Origin: Mesorhizobium sp. LSJC280B00
GTDB taxonomy: Bacteria > Pseudomonadota > Alphaproteobacteria > Rhizobiales > Rhizobiaceae
Assembly: GCF_000502835.1 (NCBI RefSeq)
Contig: NZ_AYVL01000011.1
Coordinates: forward strand, 48,215-104,128
DNA: 55,914 bases
Direction of reading: 5' to 3'
Part shown: positions 26,855-36,267 of the stretch, one piece after another
Layout: each line of letters starts with the position of its first letter
How positions within the stretch are numbered: the first letter of the stretch is position 1
Notes under the pieces: model-generated
What the model saw: the letters and a program-made list of their open reading frames with translations, nothing else
What the model was told of the DNA's origin: nothing
The model's database searches: none
Position numbers and translations under genes: made by a program

Positions 26855-27982
26855 ATGTCCAAGAGATTCATGCTTAGCCGCCGCGACCTGCTCAAAACCT
26901 CCGCCGCCGGAGCGGCGCTCGGCCTTGCGTCCGCATCGTTTCCGATCAGCAGGGCCTTCGCCGCGACGGCCACCGTCGGCTTCATCTATGTCGGGCCAAA
27001 GGACGACTACGGCTACAACCAGGCGCATGCCGAAGGGGCCGCCACGCTGAAGGGGATCGAAGGAATTTCCGTCGTCGAGGAGGAGAACGTGCCGGAGACG
27101 GTCGACGTTCAGAAGACGATGGAATCGATGATCAATCTCGACGGTGCGTCGCTGATCTTCCCGACCTCGTTCGGCTATTTCGATCCGCACATGCTCGCCA
27201 TGTGCGCGAAATTCCCCGACGTGCAGTTCCGCCATTGTGGTGGCATGTGGAACAAGGACAAGCATCCGATGAATGCCGGTTCCTATTTCGGCTATATCGG
27301 CATGGGCCAGTATCTGAACGGCGTCGTCGCCGGTCACACCAGCAAAACCAAGAAGCTCGGCTTCGTCGCGGCAAAGCCGATCCCGCAGGTGCTGCTCAAC
27401 ATCAATTCCTTCCTGCTCGGCGCGCGCTCGGTCGACCCGACCATCACCTGCCAGGTGATCTTCACCGGCGAGTGGTCGCTAGCGGTCAAGGAGGCCGAGG
27501 CCACCAATGCGCTGGTCGACCAGGGTGCCGACGTCATCACCTGCCATGTCGATAGCCCCAAGGTGGTGGTCGAGACGGCGGCCGGGCGTGGCGCCTTCGT
27601 CTGCGGCTATCATGCCAACCAGAGCCCGCTGGCGCCGGAAAAATACCTGACCGGCGCGGAATGGAACTGGGCCAAGGTCTACAAGATGTTCGTCGACGAT
27701 CTGGTGGCGGGCACGCCGCTGCCCAATTTCACGCGCGGCGGCCTTGCCGATGGCTTCGTCAAGATGAGCCCGCTCGGCCCCGCCGTCGGCGATGCCGCCC
27801 GCAAGCAGTTCGACGGCACGCTGGCCGAAATGATGAAAGGCGGGTTTTCCGTCATCAAGGGTCCGCTGAAGAGCAACAAGGGCGTTGTCGTGGCGACCGA
27901 AGGCCAGGCCTTCGTCGAGACCGCGCTCGAGCTCGAAAGCATGGACTATCTGGTCGAGGGCGTCGTCGGTTCGACCGCCTGA
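26855..27982 (+). CDS. BMP family ABC transporter substrate-binding protein
   Basis: A 375-aa periplasmic protein of the basic membrane protein (PnrA/Med) family. The N-terminus has a twin-arginine-like signal (LSRRDLLKTSAAGAALG, cleavage near AFAA). VGFIYVGPKDDYGYNQAHAEG is the family's opening pattern. BMP proteins usually bind nucleosides, but rhizobial biuret operons carry one of this type. ATG follows GAGGGAG (26841-26847). It leads an operon with two permeases, a double ATPase and hydrolases for biuret-like ureas. Confidence 0.92.
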   Translation: MSKRFMLSRRDLLKTSAAGAALGLASASFPISRAFAATATVGFIYVGPKDDYGYNQAHAEGAATLKGIEGISVVEEENVPETVDVQKTMESMINLDGASLIFPTSFGYFDPHMLAMCAKFPDVQFRHCGGMWNKDKHPMNAGSYFGYIGMGQYLNGVVAGHTSKTKKLGFVAAKPIPQVLLNINSFLLGARSVDPTITCQVIFTGEWSLAVKEAEATNALVDQGADVITCHVDSPKVVVETAAGRGAFVCGYHANQSPLAPEKYLTGAEWNWAKVYKMFVDDLVAGTPLPNFTRGGLADGFVKMSPLGPAVGDAARKQFDGTLAEMMKGGFSVIKGPLKSNKGVVVATEGQAFVETALELESMDYLVEGVVGSTA

Positions 27983-28001
27983 ACCGGATCGGAGACGGGC
28001 C

Positions 28002-29126
28002 ATGGTAGACACGGTCGGCACCGCGGGCGCACCGGCGCTGTTTGGCGCCAGGAATTATCCGGCGGCGCTCGAATGGGCGGCGCGGCAGGCGGAAGCCTTC
28101 GTCATACCGCTCGCGGCGCTGATCGTCGGCATGGCGCTGTTCAGCGTGTTCATCGCGCTGGTCGGCAAATCGCCGGTGCAACTCTACGAGACGATGTGGC
28201 GCGGCGGCTTCGGCTCGTGGTTCTCGATCCAGAACTCGCTGTCGCGGGCAGCACCGCTTTTATTGGCAGCGCTCTGCGTGGCGCTGCCGGCACGACTCGG
28301 CCTCGTCGTCATCGGCGGCGAAGGCGCGATCGTGCTGGGCGGCGTTGCCGCCGCCGCCATCGGCGTCGCGGCGAATGGCGCGCCGGCTTTTCTGGTCATC
28401 CTGCTGATGGGCGTGGCGGGCGTGGTCGCCGGCGGCATCTGGATCGGTGCCGTCGGCGCACTCCGCCACTACCGCGCCGTCAACGAAACCATCTCCAGTC
28501 TGCTGATGGCCTATATCGCCATCGCGCTGATGAACCATCTGGTCGAAGGGCCTCTGCGCGATCCGGCTTCGCTCAACAAACCCTCGACGGAGCCGCTGGC
28601 GGATGCCTACCGCATCGGCAACATTCCAGGCATGGACGTGCACTGGGGCCTGGTCGTCGGCATTCTCGCCTGCGTCCTGTCCTGGCTGTTGATCGAAAAG
28701 ACGCGCTGGGGGTTTGCCGCCCGCATCGCCGGCGGCAATGTCAGGGCAGCTCAGGTGCAAGGGCTTGCCGTCGGGCCGCTGATCGTCGGCTTCACCGGGC
28801 TGGCTGGCGGCTTCGCCGGGCTGGCCGGCATGCTGGAGGTCGGCGCCGTGCAAGGCAGCGCCAACGCCTCGCTCGCCGCCGGCTATGGCTATACCGGCAT
28901 CCTCGTCGCCTTCCTCGCCCGCCACAATCCGCTCGCCATCATCCCGGTCGCTTTCCTGCTCGGCGGTATCGGCGCTTCCGGCGGGCTGATCCAGCGCCGC
29001 ATGGACCTGCCCGACGCCACCGTGCTGGTGCTGCAAGGCATGCTCTTCGTAGTCATCCTGTTCAGCGAAACCTTTTACGGCCGCTTCAAGGTCTTCAATC
29101 CCGATCTGTGGAAGAGAGGCTCCTGA
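28002..29126 (+). CDS. BMP-type ABC transporter permease 1
   Basis: A 374-aa polytopic membrane protein of the BPD_transp_2 family (YufP/NupP-like), with about ten hydrophobic segments. The glycine-rich stretch [17 protein letters not shown] is the conserved core. The reading frame opens further upstream, but ATG at 28002 follows GGAG (27991-27994) and gives the natural start. It lies 19 bp after the binding-protein gene and overlaps the next permease by 1 bp. It forms the channel with permease 2. Confidence 0.9.
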   Translation: MVDTVGTAGAPALFGARNYPAALEWAARQAEAFVIPLAALIVGMALFSVFIALVGKSPVQLYETMWRGGFGSWFSIQNSLSRAAPLLLAALCVALPARLGLVVIGGEGAIVLGGVAAAAIGVAANGAPAFLVILLMGVAGVVAGGIWIGAVGALRHYRAVNETISSLLMAYIAIALMNHLVEGPLRDPASLNKPSTEPLADAYRIGNIPGMDVHWGLVVGILACVLSWLLIEKTRWGFAARIAGGNVRAAQVQGLAVGPLIVGFTGLAGGFAGLAGMLEVGAVQGSANASLAAGYGYTGILVAFLARHNPLAIIPVAFLLGGIGASGGLIQRRMDLPDATVLVLQGMLFVVILFSETFYGRFKVFNPDLWKRGS

Positions 29127-30052
29127 TGGACGCGACCGAGATCGGCCTGTGGGGCGTGCCGCTCGCCATTCTCGGCGGCGCCATCCGCGTTTCGACGCCC
29201 TTCATCTTCGTCTCGCTCGGCGAAGCCATCACCGAGCGCTCCGGCCGCATCAATCTTGGCCTCGAAGGCACGCTGGTCTTCGGTGCGATGACTGCCTACG
29301 CCGTCGCGGTGATGACCGGCTCGCCATGGCTCGGCCTGCTGGCTGCCGCAGGTGCCGGTCTTTGCTTCGGGCTGTTCCACGGCTGGATCTGCAAATTCCG
29401 CGGGGTGAACGACATCGCCATCGGCATCGCGCTGATGCTGTTCGGCTCCGGTCTCGCCTTCTTCTTCGGCAAGCCGTTCATCCAGCCCTCGGCACCAGAC
29501 CTGCCGGCCATCGCCTTCGGTGGCTGGTCGGATATCCCGCAGGTGCAGGCGGCGCTCAACGTCAACATCCTGTTCCTGATTGGTGCCGCACTTGCCGTGT
29601 TCCTATGGTGGGCCTTCCGCAATACGCGCGCCGGCCTGATCGTGCGCGTCGTCGGCGACAGCTCCGATGCGGCGCGCGCCATGGGCCTCAATCCCAACAC
29701 CGTGCGCCTGCTTGCGACAGGTGTCGGCGGTGCGCTCGCTGGCATCGGCGGCGCCTATCTGTCGCTTTATTACCCCGGCAGCTGGACCGAACGCATCTCG
29801 TCGGGGCAGGGCCTGATGGCGGTGGCGCTGGTTATCTTCGCGCGCTGGAATCCGCTCGGCTGCTTTGCCGCGGCACTGTTGTTCGGCGGTGCGGGCGCGC
29901 TGGGCCCCGCGTTGCAATCGGTCGGGGTGACGCAGGGCTACTATCTCTTCTACGCCGCACCTTACATCCTCACGCTCATCATCATGATCGCCACCTCGTC
30001 GCCGAACCGCTCGCTTGCCGGCGCGCCGGGCGAGTTGTCGATCACCAAATGA
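29126..30052 (+). CDS. BMP-type ABC transporter permease 2
   Basis: A 308-aa membrane protein of the same BPD_transp_2 family (YufQ/NupQ-like), with [20 protein letters not shown] as the conserved motif after the first helix and about eight to nine membrane segments. The start ATG shares its A with the stop of permease 1 (TGATG), so the two are translationally coupled. The C-terminus is a short polar tail. Confidence 0.9.
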   Translation: MDATEIGLWGVPLAILGGAIRVSTPFIFVSLGEAITERSGRINLGLEGTLVFGAMTAYAVAVMTGSPWLGLLAAAGAGLCFGLFHGWICKFRGVNDIAIGIALMLFGSGLAFFFGKPFIQPSAPDLPAIAFGGWSDIPQVQAALNVNILFLIGAALAVFLWWAFRNTRAGLIVRVVGDSSDAARAMGLNPNTVRLLATGVGGALAGIGGAYLSLYYPGSWTERISSGQGLMAVALVIFARWNPLGCFAAALLFGGAGALGPALQSVGVTQGYYLFYAAPYILTLIIMIATSSPNRSLAGAPGELSITK

Positions 30053-30066
30053 CTGGAGTTTTTCCG

Positions 30067-30768
30067 ATGAACGCCAGAGCCGAGATCACCCAGCGCTACA
30101 TTGATGCCGACCCTTATCCATGGCCTTATAATGGCGAGCTGCGGCCGGACAATACGGCACTGATCATCATCGACATGCAGACCGATTTCTGCGGGCCGGG
30201 CGGCTATGTCGATCATATGGGCTACGATCTTTCGCTGGTGCGGGCGCCGATCGAGCCGATCAAGTCGGTGCTCTCAGCCATGCGGGCCAAGGGCTACACC
30301 ATCATCCACACGCGCGAGGGCCACCGGCCCGATCTCGCCGACCTGCCGGCCAACAAGCGCTGGCGCTCGCGCCGCATCAATGCCGGCATCGGCGACTCCG
30401 GACCTTGCGGGCGCATCCTGGTGCGCGGCGAACCCGGCTGGGACATCATCCCCGACCTCTATCCGGCGGCGGGCGAACCGATCATCGACAAGCCGGGCAA
30501 GGGCTCGTTCTGCGCCACCGACCTCGAACTGATCCTGCACCAGCGCGGAATCGAAAACATCGTGCTGAGCGGCATCACCACCGATGTCTGCGTCCACACG
30601 ACGATGCGCGAGGCCAACGATCGCGGCTTCGAATGCGTGATGCTGGAGGATTGCTGCGGCGCGACCGATTACGGCAACCATCTCGCCGCGATCAAGATGA
30701 TCAAGATGCAGGGCGGCGTGTTCGGCGCGGTGTCGAATTCGGCATCCTTCGTCGCGCAACTGCCGTGA
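30067..30768 (+). CDS. biuH: Biuret amidohydrolase BiuH (isochorismatase fold)
   Basis: A 233-aa cysteine hydrolase. D36 in [11 protein letters not shown]142 in [10 protein letters not shown] and C175 in [10 protein letters not shown] form the catalytic triad, and Q215 follows in KMQGGVFG. From memory, these residue numbers are exactly those described for Rhizobium leguminosarum BiuH, and the N-terminal [11 protein letters not shown] segment also fits that enzyme. The reaction is biuret + H2O to allophanate + NH3 in the cytoplasm. The in-frame ATG at 30049 overlaps the permease; ATG at 30067 follows GGAG (30054-30057). Allophanate hydrolase in the same operon supports the assignment strongly. 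Confidence 0.92.
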   Translation: MNARAEITQRYIDADPYPWPYNGELRPDNTALIIIDMQTDFCGPGGYVDHMGYDLSLVRAPIEPIKSVLSAMRAKGYTIIHTREGHRPDLADLPANKRWRSRRINAGIGDSGPCGRILVRGEPGWDIIPDLYPAAGEPIIDKPGKGSFCATDLELILHQRGIENIVLSGITTDVCVHTTMREANDRGFECVMLEDCCGATDYGNHLAAIKMIKMQGGVFGAVSNSASFVAQLP

Positions 30769-30778
30769 GGACACGATC

Positions 30779-32311
30779 TTGAGCGGAAGCATCGGCAAGA
30801 AAGCCGTCGGCGTCGAGACCATCGGCATGACCATGCGCTTCGGCGCCTTCACCGCGCTGGACGACGTCTCGATCAAGGTGCCGGCGGGATCGTTCCATGC
30901 GCTGCTCGGCGAAAACGGCGCCGGCAAGTCGACGCTGGTCAAATGCATGATGGGTTTTTACCATCCGACCGCCGGCGACATGCTGGTTGATAGCCGCGAG
31001 GTCGCGATCGCCAGTCCGAAGGATGCCTCGGCATTGGGGCTCGGCATGGTCTACCAGCATTTCACGCTCGTCCCGTCGCTGACCGGCGCGGAGAACCTGG
31101 TCATTTCGCGCGAGAAGGTGCCCGGCGTCATCGACTGGCGCAAGGAGCGCGCCGCACTTGCGCAATTCATGCAGCGTATGCCGTTCAAGCTGCCGCTCGA
31201 CGTCAAGGTGGCGGAACTTGCGGCCGGCGAGAAGCAGAAGCTCGAAATCATCAAGCAGCTCTATCTCGGCCGCAGTTTCCTGGTGCTCGACGAGCCGACT
31301 TCGGTGCTCACTCCCGGCGAGGCACACGAAGTGCTTGGCCTGGTGCGCGACATGACCAGGACCGGCGACCTCACCGTGCTGATGATCTCGCATAAATTCC
31401 ACGAGGTGACGGCCTTTGCCGACGATATCACCGTGCTGCGCAAGGGCAGGCTGACCGGAACCGGAAAGGTCTCCGAACTTTCGCACAAGCAGATGGCGGC
31501 GATGATGATCGGCGACCAGCCGATTGCAGCACTCGACAGCCGCGCCCCGGTGCCGGCCGGCGCCAGACAGGTGCTGACGGTAAAGTCGCTGAAGGCGCCC
31601 GACCGCACCGGTTTGAAAACCATCGACATCGGCGAACTCGATGTGAAGTCGGGTGAGATCGTCGGCATTGCCGGCATCTCCGGCAACGGCCAGAAGGAGT
31701 TTCTCGAAGTCCTTGCCGGACAGCGGGCGCGCAATGGCGGCGACGTCCTGGTGAAAGGCTCGCCCTATGGCGCCAGCCGCAGCGAGGCGCGCACGCTCAA
31801 TGTCCGCTTCATTCCGGAGGAGCCGTTGCGCAATGCCTGCGCACCGAAGATGACGGTGGCGGAAAACATGGCCTTCCGGACCTTCGACCTCAACGAGGCC
31901 GGCAAGCCGGTCAACTGGATCAGGATGAGTGCGATCAGGGACTACGCGGCCCGTCTGGTCCAACAGTTCAAGGTCAAGACGGCATCGCTTGCTTCGCCGA
32001 TTTCGTCGCTCTCGGGCGGCAATGTGCAGCGCGCGGTGCTGGCGCGGGAACTGACCGGCGAGGTCGATTTGCTCATCGTGTCGAACCCCTGCTTCGGCCT
32101 CGACTTCTCCGCCGTCGCCGAAATACGCGCCCGCATCATGAAGGCGCGCAATGCCGGCGCCGCGGTGCTCCTTATGTCGGAGGACCTTGATGAGCTGCTC
32201 GAGCTCTCGGACCGCATCTTCGTCATGTCGGACGGCGCGCTGGTCTACGAGACGCCGATTGCGCAGGCGAGCGTGCAGACCATCGGCGAGCACATGGCGG
32301 GACATCACTGA
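30779..32311 (+). CDS. BMP-type ABC transporter double ATPase
   Basis: A 510-aa tandem ATPase (NupO/RbsA-like). Domain 1 has Walker A GENGAGKST and Walker B FLVLDEPTSVL. Domain 2 has the degenerate GISGNGQKE loop and LSGGNVQRAVLARELTG, normal for this class. The start is TTG at 30779 behind GAGGA. The stop overlaps the next hydrolase start (TGATG at 32308-32313). Placement of the ATPase between two hydrolase genes, rather than with the permeases, is unusual and ties transport to catabolism. Confidence 0.93.
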   Translation: MSGSIGKKAVGVETIGMTMRFGAFTALDDVSIKVPAGSFHALLGENGAGKSTLVKCMMGFYHPTAGDMLVDSREVAIASPKDASALGLGMVYQHFTLVPSLTGAENLVISREKVPGVIDWRKERAALAQFMQRMPFKLPLDVKVAELAAGEKQKLEIIKQLYLGRSFLVLDEPTSVLTPGEAHEVLGLVRDMTRTGDLTVLMISHKFHEVTAFADDITVLRKGRLTGTGKVSELSHKQMAAMMIGDQPIAALDSRAPVPAGARQVLTVKSLKAPDRTGLKTIDIGELDVKSGEIVGIAGISGNGQKEFLEVLAGQRARNGGDVLVKGSPYGASRSEARTLNVRFIPEEPLRNACAPKMTVAENMAFRTFDLNEAGKPVNWIRMSAIRDYAARLVQQFKVKTASLASPISSLSGGNVQRAVLARELTGEVDLLIVSNPCFGLDFSAVAEIRARIMKARNAGAAVLLMSEDLDELLELSDRIFVMSDGALVYETPIAQASVQTIGEHMAGHH

Positions 32312-32979
32312 TGGCGGAGATCGAGGCGCTGCCGTTTCCGTTCGCCTTCAAGCCTGAGGCGATGGCGCTGGTCGTCATCGACATGCAGCGCGATTTCGCT
32401 GAACCCGGCGGCTTCGGCGCCAGCCTCGGCAACGACGTCAGCCGGGTGGTGGCGATTGTGCCGACGGTGAAGAGATTGATCGAGGGGTTCCGCACCGCCG
32501 GCCTGCCGGTGATCCACACGATGGAGTGCCACAAGGCAGACCTTTCGGATCTGCCGCCGGCCAAGCGCAATCGCGGCAATCCGTCGATCCGGATCGGCGA
32601 TGTCGGGCCGATGGGTCGCGTGCTGATCGTCGGCGAGCCGGGAACGGCGATCCTCGATGAACTTGCGCCACTGCCTGGCGAGATCGTCATCGAAAAGCCG
32701 GGCAAGGGCGCGTTCTATGCCACCAGCTTCGGCGATGACCTGAAGCGGCTCGGCGCACAGCAACTGGTCTTTGCCGGAGTGACGACGGAGGTCTGCGTGC
32801 AGACGACGATGCGCGAGGCCAACGACCGCGGCTATGAATGCCTGCTGGCCGAGGATGCTACCGAGAGCTATTTTGCCGAGTTCAAGGCGGCCGCCCTGGC
32901 GATGATCAGGGCACAGGGCGCGATCGTCGGCTGGACGGCGACAACGGACCAGGTGCTCGAGGGGATTGCCAATGCCTAA
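32311..32979 (+). CDS. trtA: Second cysteine hydrolase, probable triuret hydrolase (TrtA-like)
   Basis: A 222-aa isochorismatase-fold hydrolase with the triad D24 (VVIDMQRDF), K129 (IEKPGKGAF) and C162 (TTEVCVQTTM). It is clearly related to the BiuH encoded upstream, sharing [17 protein letters not shown] sequence, but it lacks the BiuH N-terminal extension and has a different C-terminal active-site flank. Triuret hydrolase works upstream of BiuH, giving carboxybiuret that decays to biuret. The TrtA identity is inferred from the family split and operon; another ureide or carbamoyl substrate is possible. Confidence 0.7.
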   Translation: MAEIEALPFPFAFKPEAMALVVIDMQRDFAEPGGFGASLGNDVSRVVAIVPTVKRLIEGFRTAGLPVIHTMECHKADLSDLPPAKRNRGNPSIRIGDVGPMGRVLIVGEPGTAILDELAPLPGEIVIEKPGKGAFYATSFGDDLKRLGAQQLVFAGVTTEVCVQTTMREANDRGYECLLAEDATESYFAEFKAAALAMIRAQGAIVGWTATTDQVLEGIANA

Positions 32980-33322
32980 TCTTGCCTTTGCCGGCCTCCT
33001 CAATGGTGGCTGGCGCGATCTGCCGTTCGAGCCTTTCCGCGATGGCATTACGGCGCATTGGCTGCTCAAGGGCGGACCGACGGAACCGTCGGTCGCGATC
33101 CTGAACTATCGGCCCGGCGCCGGCGTGCCGCGCCATCGCCATGCCGGGCTGGAAACGATCATCGTGCTGGAAGGCACGCAGAGCGACGAGAACGGCGATC
33201 ATGCCGCGGGCAGCGTGATCCTGAACCTGGTCGGAACCGAGCATTCGGTGTGGACGAAGGATGGCTGCGTCGTACTCATCCAGTGGAACCTGCCGGTAGT
33301 CATTCTGGACGAGGCCAAATGA
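32972..33322 (+). CDS. Cupin domain protein of the biuret operon
   Basis: A 116-aa single-domain cupin. The metal-site motif 1 is visible as PGAGVPRHRHAGLETIIVLEG, and motif 2 is reduced to GTEHSVWTKDG. The fold resembles the ChrR-type anti-sigma cupins. It overlaps the TrtA-like gene by 8 bp and the allophanate hydrolase gene by 4 bp, so it is co-translated with them. Its role is unknown; it may bind or isomerise an intermediate, or sense it. ATG at 32972 follows GAGGGG. Confidence 0.8.
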   Translation: MPNLAFAGLLNGGWRDLPFEPFRDGITAHWLLKGGPTEPSVAILNYRPGAGVPRHRHAGLETIIVLEGTQSDENGDHAAGSVILNLVGTEHSVWTKDGCVVLIQWNLPVVILDEAK

Positions 33323-35127
33323 GCGACATCCGCTTCGATATAGCGAGCTTGCACGCCGCCTATCAGGCCGGCGTCGGCATCTGCGAGGTGATCGATACGA
33401 TCAATGCGCGGCTCGCGGCGGCCGATGACCCCGGCATCTTCATCCATCTGGCGAGCAGGGCGGAGATGTTGGTCGAGGCGGAAAAGCTCGGCCCGTTCGA
33501 TCCCGCGGCAAAGCCGCTGTGGGGCGTACCGTTCGCGGTCAAGGACAACATCGATGTTGCCGGCATGCCGACCACGGCGGCTTGTGCGGAATATGCCTAC
33601 TTGCCGGCGAAAGACGCCACCGTCGTCGCGCGGCTCAAGGCCGCCGGCGCGCTGGTCGTCGGCAAGACCAACCTCGACCAGTTCGCCACCGGCCTGGTCG
33701 GTGTGCGCACGCCCTATCCGATCCCGAGGAATGCGATCGACCCGAAACTGGTGCCGGGCGGCTCCTCATGCGGCTCGGCCGTCGCAACCGCGCGCGGCAT
33801 CGTCTCGTTCGCGCTCGGCACCGACACCGCCGGTTCTGGGCGCATTCCCGCCGGCCTCAACAACATCGTCGGGCTGAAGCCGAGCGTCGGCGCGCTGTCG
33901 GCCGCCGGCGTCGTGCCGGCCTGCCGCACGCTCGACTGCATCTCGGTGTTCGCGCTCACCGTCGATGACGCCTACCGCGTGTTCGAGGCGGCGGCGGCAA
34001 AGGACGACGCCGACCCCTATTCGCGTGACCTCGGCGTCCAGGGCCTTGCCGCGCGCCCGCCGGTGCTGACTGTCGGCGTGCCGGCCAGGGCGGACTGGAC
34101 CTTCTTCGGCGACGAGGCGATGCAGGCGTGTTTCGAGGCCGCTCTTGCCTCTCTGGAGACGCTGGGCTGCCGGCTGGTCGAAATCCCGTTCGGTGATTTC
34201 TACGCCACCGCCAACCTGCTCTACGAAGGCGCCTGGGTGGCCGAGCGTTATGCCGCGATCAAGGACTTCATGGATGCCAACGAGGCCGCCATGCATCCGG
34301 TGACGCGGCAGATCATCGGCGGCGCGCGAAAACTTTCAGCCGCGGACGCTTTTAAGGGGCTCTACGCCTTGCAAGGCTACAAGGCCAAGCTTGCGCCGGT
34401 CATCGCCTCGGTCGATCTTTTCTGTGTGCCAACCGCGCCGACGCATTACACGGTTGAAGCGGTGTTGGCTGACCCCATCGTCACCAACAGCCGGCTTGGC
34501 ACTTACACCAATTTCGTCAATCTGCTCGACATGTGCGGCATAGCCGTGCCGGCCGGAATTCGTAGCGACGGTTTGCCGATGAGCGTCACCTTGCTTGCCG
34601 CGGCGGGCAAGGACCATCTGACGGCGTCGCTTGCGCAGGATGTCCATGCGGCAAGCGGCCTTGCGCTGGGCGCTACAGGCTGGCCGCTGCCGCCGCGTGC
34701 CGATGTTCGCGTGGACGTGGACGAGGGCACGATCGAGCTGGCCGTGGTCGGCGCGCATCTATCGGGGATGGCGCTGAACGGCCAGTTGCAGCAGCTCGGC
34801 GCGATTTTCGCCCGGGCGGCAAGAACGGCGCCGCTCTACCGGCTTTATGCGCTCGCCGGCCAGTCGGTGTCGCGACCGGGGCTCGAGCGCAGCTGCAATG
34901 GCAAGGGGACAGCGATCGAGGTCGAAGTCTGGCGGCTGTCGCCGCAAGCCTTCGGCCGCTTCGTCGCGGCGATCCCGCCGCCGCTCGGCATCGGCACGCT
35001 TCTGCTCGATGACGGAACGTCGCCGAAGGGCTTTCTCGTCGAAAGTGCCGGCCTCACCGATGCAAAGGAGATCTCGCATTTCGGCGGCTGGCGCAATTTC
35101 ATGGCGGGTCAGCTGCAGCGGAGCTGA
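33319..35127 (+). CDS. atzF: Allophanate hydrolase
   Basis: A 602-aa amidase-signature enzyme. K75 (FAVKDNID), S149 (GGSSCGSA) and S173 (DTAGSGR) form the Ser-cisSer-Lys triad, with the same 74 and 24 residue spacings as in AtzF. The C-terminal domain (about 470-602, with YALAGQSVSRPGL) is the AtzF-type extension needed to complete breakdown of the carboxylated intermediate. It converts allophanate to ammonia and CO2. ATG overlaps the cupin stop. No biotin carboxylase/urea carboxylase half is present, so the allophanate comes from biuret rather than urea. Confidence 0.93.
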   Translation: MSDIRFDIASLHAAYQAGVGICEVIDTINARLAAADDPGIFIHLASRAEMLVEAEKLGPFDPAAKPLWGVPFAVKDNIDVAGMPTTAACAEYAYLPAKDATVVARLKAAGALVVGKTNLDQFATGLVGVRTPYPIPRNAIDPKLVPGGSSCGSAVATARGIVSFALGTDTAGSGRIPAGLNNIVGLKPSVGALSAAGVVPACRTLDCISVFALTVDDAYRVFEAAAAKDDADPYSRDLGVQGLAARPPVLTVGVPARADWTFFGDEAMQACFEAALASLETLGCRLVEIPFGDFYATANLLYEGAWVAERYAAIKDFMDANEAAMHPVTRQIIGGARKLSAADAFKGLYALQGYKAKLAPVIASVDLFCVPTAPTHYTVEAVLADPIVTNSRLGTYTNFVNLLDMCGIAVPAGIRSDGLPMSVTLLAAAGKDHLTASLAQDVHAASGLALGATGWPLPPRADVRVDVDEGTIELAVVGAHLSGMALNGQLQQLGAIFARAARTAPLYRLYALAGQSVSRPGLERSCNGKGTAIEVEVWRLSPQAFGRFVAAIPPPLGIGTLLLDDGTSPKGFLVESAGLTDAKEISHFGGWRNFMAGQLQRS

Positions 35128-35132
35128 CGCTA

Positions 35133-35690
35133 TCACTCGACCTTTTGCCTGAACTTCGAATGGCAGCTCGAGCAATCCTGCAAGATGAGATGCAGGAGGT
35201 GCTCCGCCGGCAATTTAGTGGGATCGGCTTCCGCGAGTGATGGTCGCTTGCCAAGCAGGCTGCCACCGCCCATTGCCAGGCCGGAACCCATTCTCATGTC
35301 GTCGGTGATATGCGGTGGTGCCCGCTCGGCGTCGGAGGCCAGGGCGCTGGCCAGCGTTCCGATGTGGCGTGCCAGCCCTTCGAACTCCGCGCGGGCGGGG
35401 TCGATATCCGCCTTGGCGCCTGAAGGCGCTCCCAATGTCGCGCTGGGGAATTCGGCAATCAGGGCAGGGCCGGTGCGGGCGCGGATGGTCTCGGCCGCCG
35501 CCCTGAAGGCTGCGGCGTCGTACGCCTGCTTGCCGTCGAACATCCCAGCGATCGCCTTTGCCGCCGCGGCCATTTCCTTCATCGAGGCCTGGCGAGCCTC
35601 GATGATCGCATCACGGCTCGAATGGGCGGCAGCGAGCACGACAGAGACGCAGGCAAGCGACAGCACCGTTACAGCGGCTGCGAGCCTCAC
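35133..35690 (-). CDS. Class II (c'/c556-like) cytochrome c
   Basis: A 185-aa exported cytochrome. The signal peptide occupies residues 1-22, and a single haem site CSSCH (173-177) is close to the C-terminus, as in four-helix class II cytochromes c. M37/M40 in RQASMKEMA are candidates for the axial methionine of the c556 type. The frame opens at 35732, but GTG at 35690 overlaps the cueR stop (GTGA) and starts the signal peptide directly. It is the second gene of the cueR transcript, so copper may induce it. Confidence 0.8.
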   Translation of the reverse strand: MRLAAAVTVLSLACVSVVLAAAHSSRDAIIEARQASMKEMAAAAKAIAGMFDGKQAYDAAAFRAAAETIRARTGPALIAEFPSATLGAPSGAKADIDPARAEFEGLARHIGTLASALASDAERAPPHITDDMRMGSGLAMGGGSLLGKRPSLAEADPTKLPAEHLLHLILQDCSSCHSKFRQKVE

Positions 35691-36085
35691 TGGGCCACGC
35701 CTTGTCCTGCCAGCTCGTCGATGATCGGGCAATCCGGCCGCTCGTCGCCGTGGCAGTGACTGACCAGATGGTGGAGCAAGCCGCGCAATCCGACCAGTTC
35801 AGCGATCTTCCTGTCGATCTCCACCAGCTTGGCTTTCGCGATCTCCTTCACGTCGGCGCTATCACGTTCCCTGTCTTGATACAGCGAGAGCAACTGGCGG
35901 CATTCGTCGACCGAAAACCCCAGGCTTCGCGAGCGCTGCAGGAAGCGCAGCCGGTGAATATCGGCCGTCGAGTAATCGCGATAGCCATTGTCTGTCCGAG
36001 CCGGATGCAAGAGCCCGATATCCTCGTAGTAACGGATCGTCTTGGCCGGCAGGCCGGATTTTTCGGATGCGATACCGATGTTCAT
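35687..36085 (-). CDS. cueR: Cu(I)-responsive MerR regulator CueR
   Basis: A 132-aa MerR-family activator. The HTH is NIGIASEKSGLPAKTIRYYE, followed by the dimerisation helix. The metal loop has C111 and C119 (CHGDERPDC), the spacing of the CueR Cu(I) site. ATG at 36085 follows AAGGAG; the frame upstream to 36142 covers the promoter and is not coding. It starts a leftward unit with the cytochrome c gene. The promoter at 36115-36139 has the MerR-type dyad, so it is autoregulated. Confidence 0.92.
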   Translation of the reverse strand: MNIGIASEKSGLPAKTIRYYEDIGLLHPARTDNGYRDYSTADIHRLRFLQRSRSLGFSVDECRQLLSLYQDRERDSADVKEIAKAKLVEIDRKIAELVGLRGLLHHLVSHCHGDERPDCPIIDELAGQGVAQ

Positions 36086-36108
36086 GGTGGAAATCTCCTT
36101 TGTCGGAG

Positions 36109-36139
36109 GAAATAGACCTTCCAGTAGATGGAAGGTCAA
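36109..36139 (-). promoter_or_regulatory. CueR-type promoter and operator of cueR
   Basis: On the minus strand TTGACC (-35, 36134-36139) is separated by 19 bp from TATTTC (-10, 36109-36114). The long spacer holds the dyad ACCTTCCA-N5-TGGAAGGT (36116-36136), a standard CueR operator. The over-long spacer is the hallmark of MerR-activated promoters. No rightward gene is placed to use it, so it serves cueR and the cytochrome. Confidence 0.85.
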
Positions 36140-36267
36140 CATGATGTGGCGATTTTGGATGCCCGACGCAACCGCCCGCCCGCTCCAACCGTTTGCCTGC
36201 CAACAGCGCAGACTAAACCTTCGGGAAGAAATCAGTTTTCGGAAACGTTTATCGAACAGCGCTCAAA

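Noticed and set aside
30701..32308. 535-codon leftward frame opposite the double ATPase
   Set aside because: Antisense shadow of an intact ABC ATPase.
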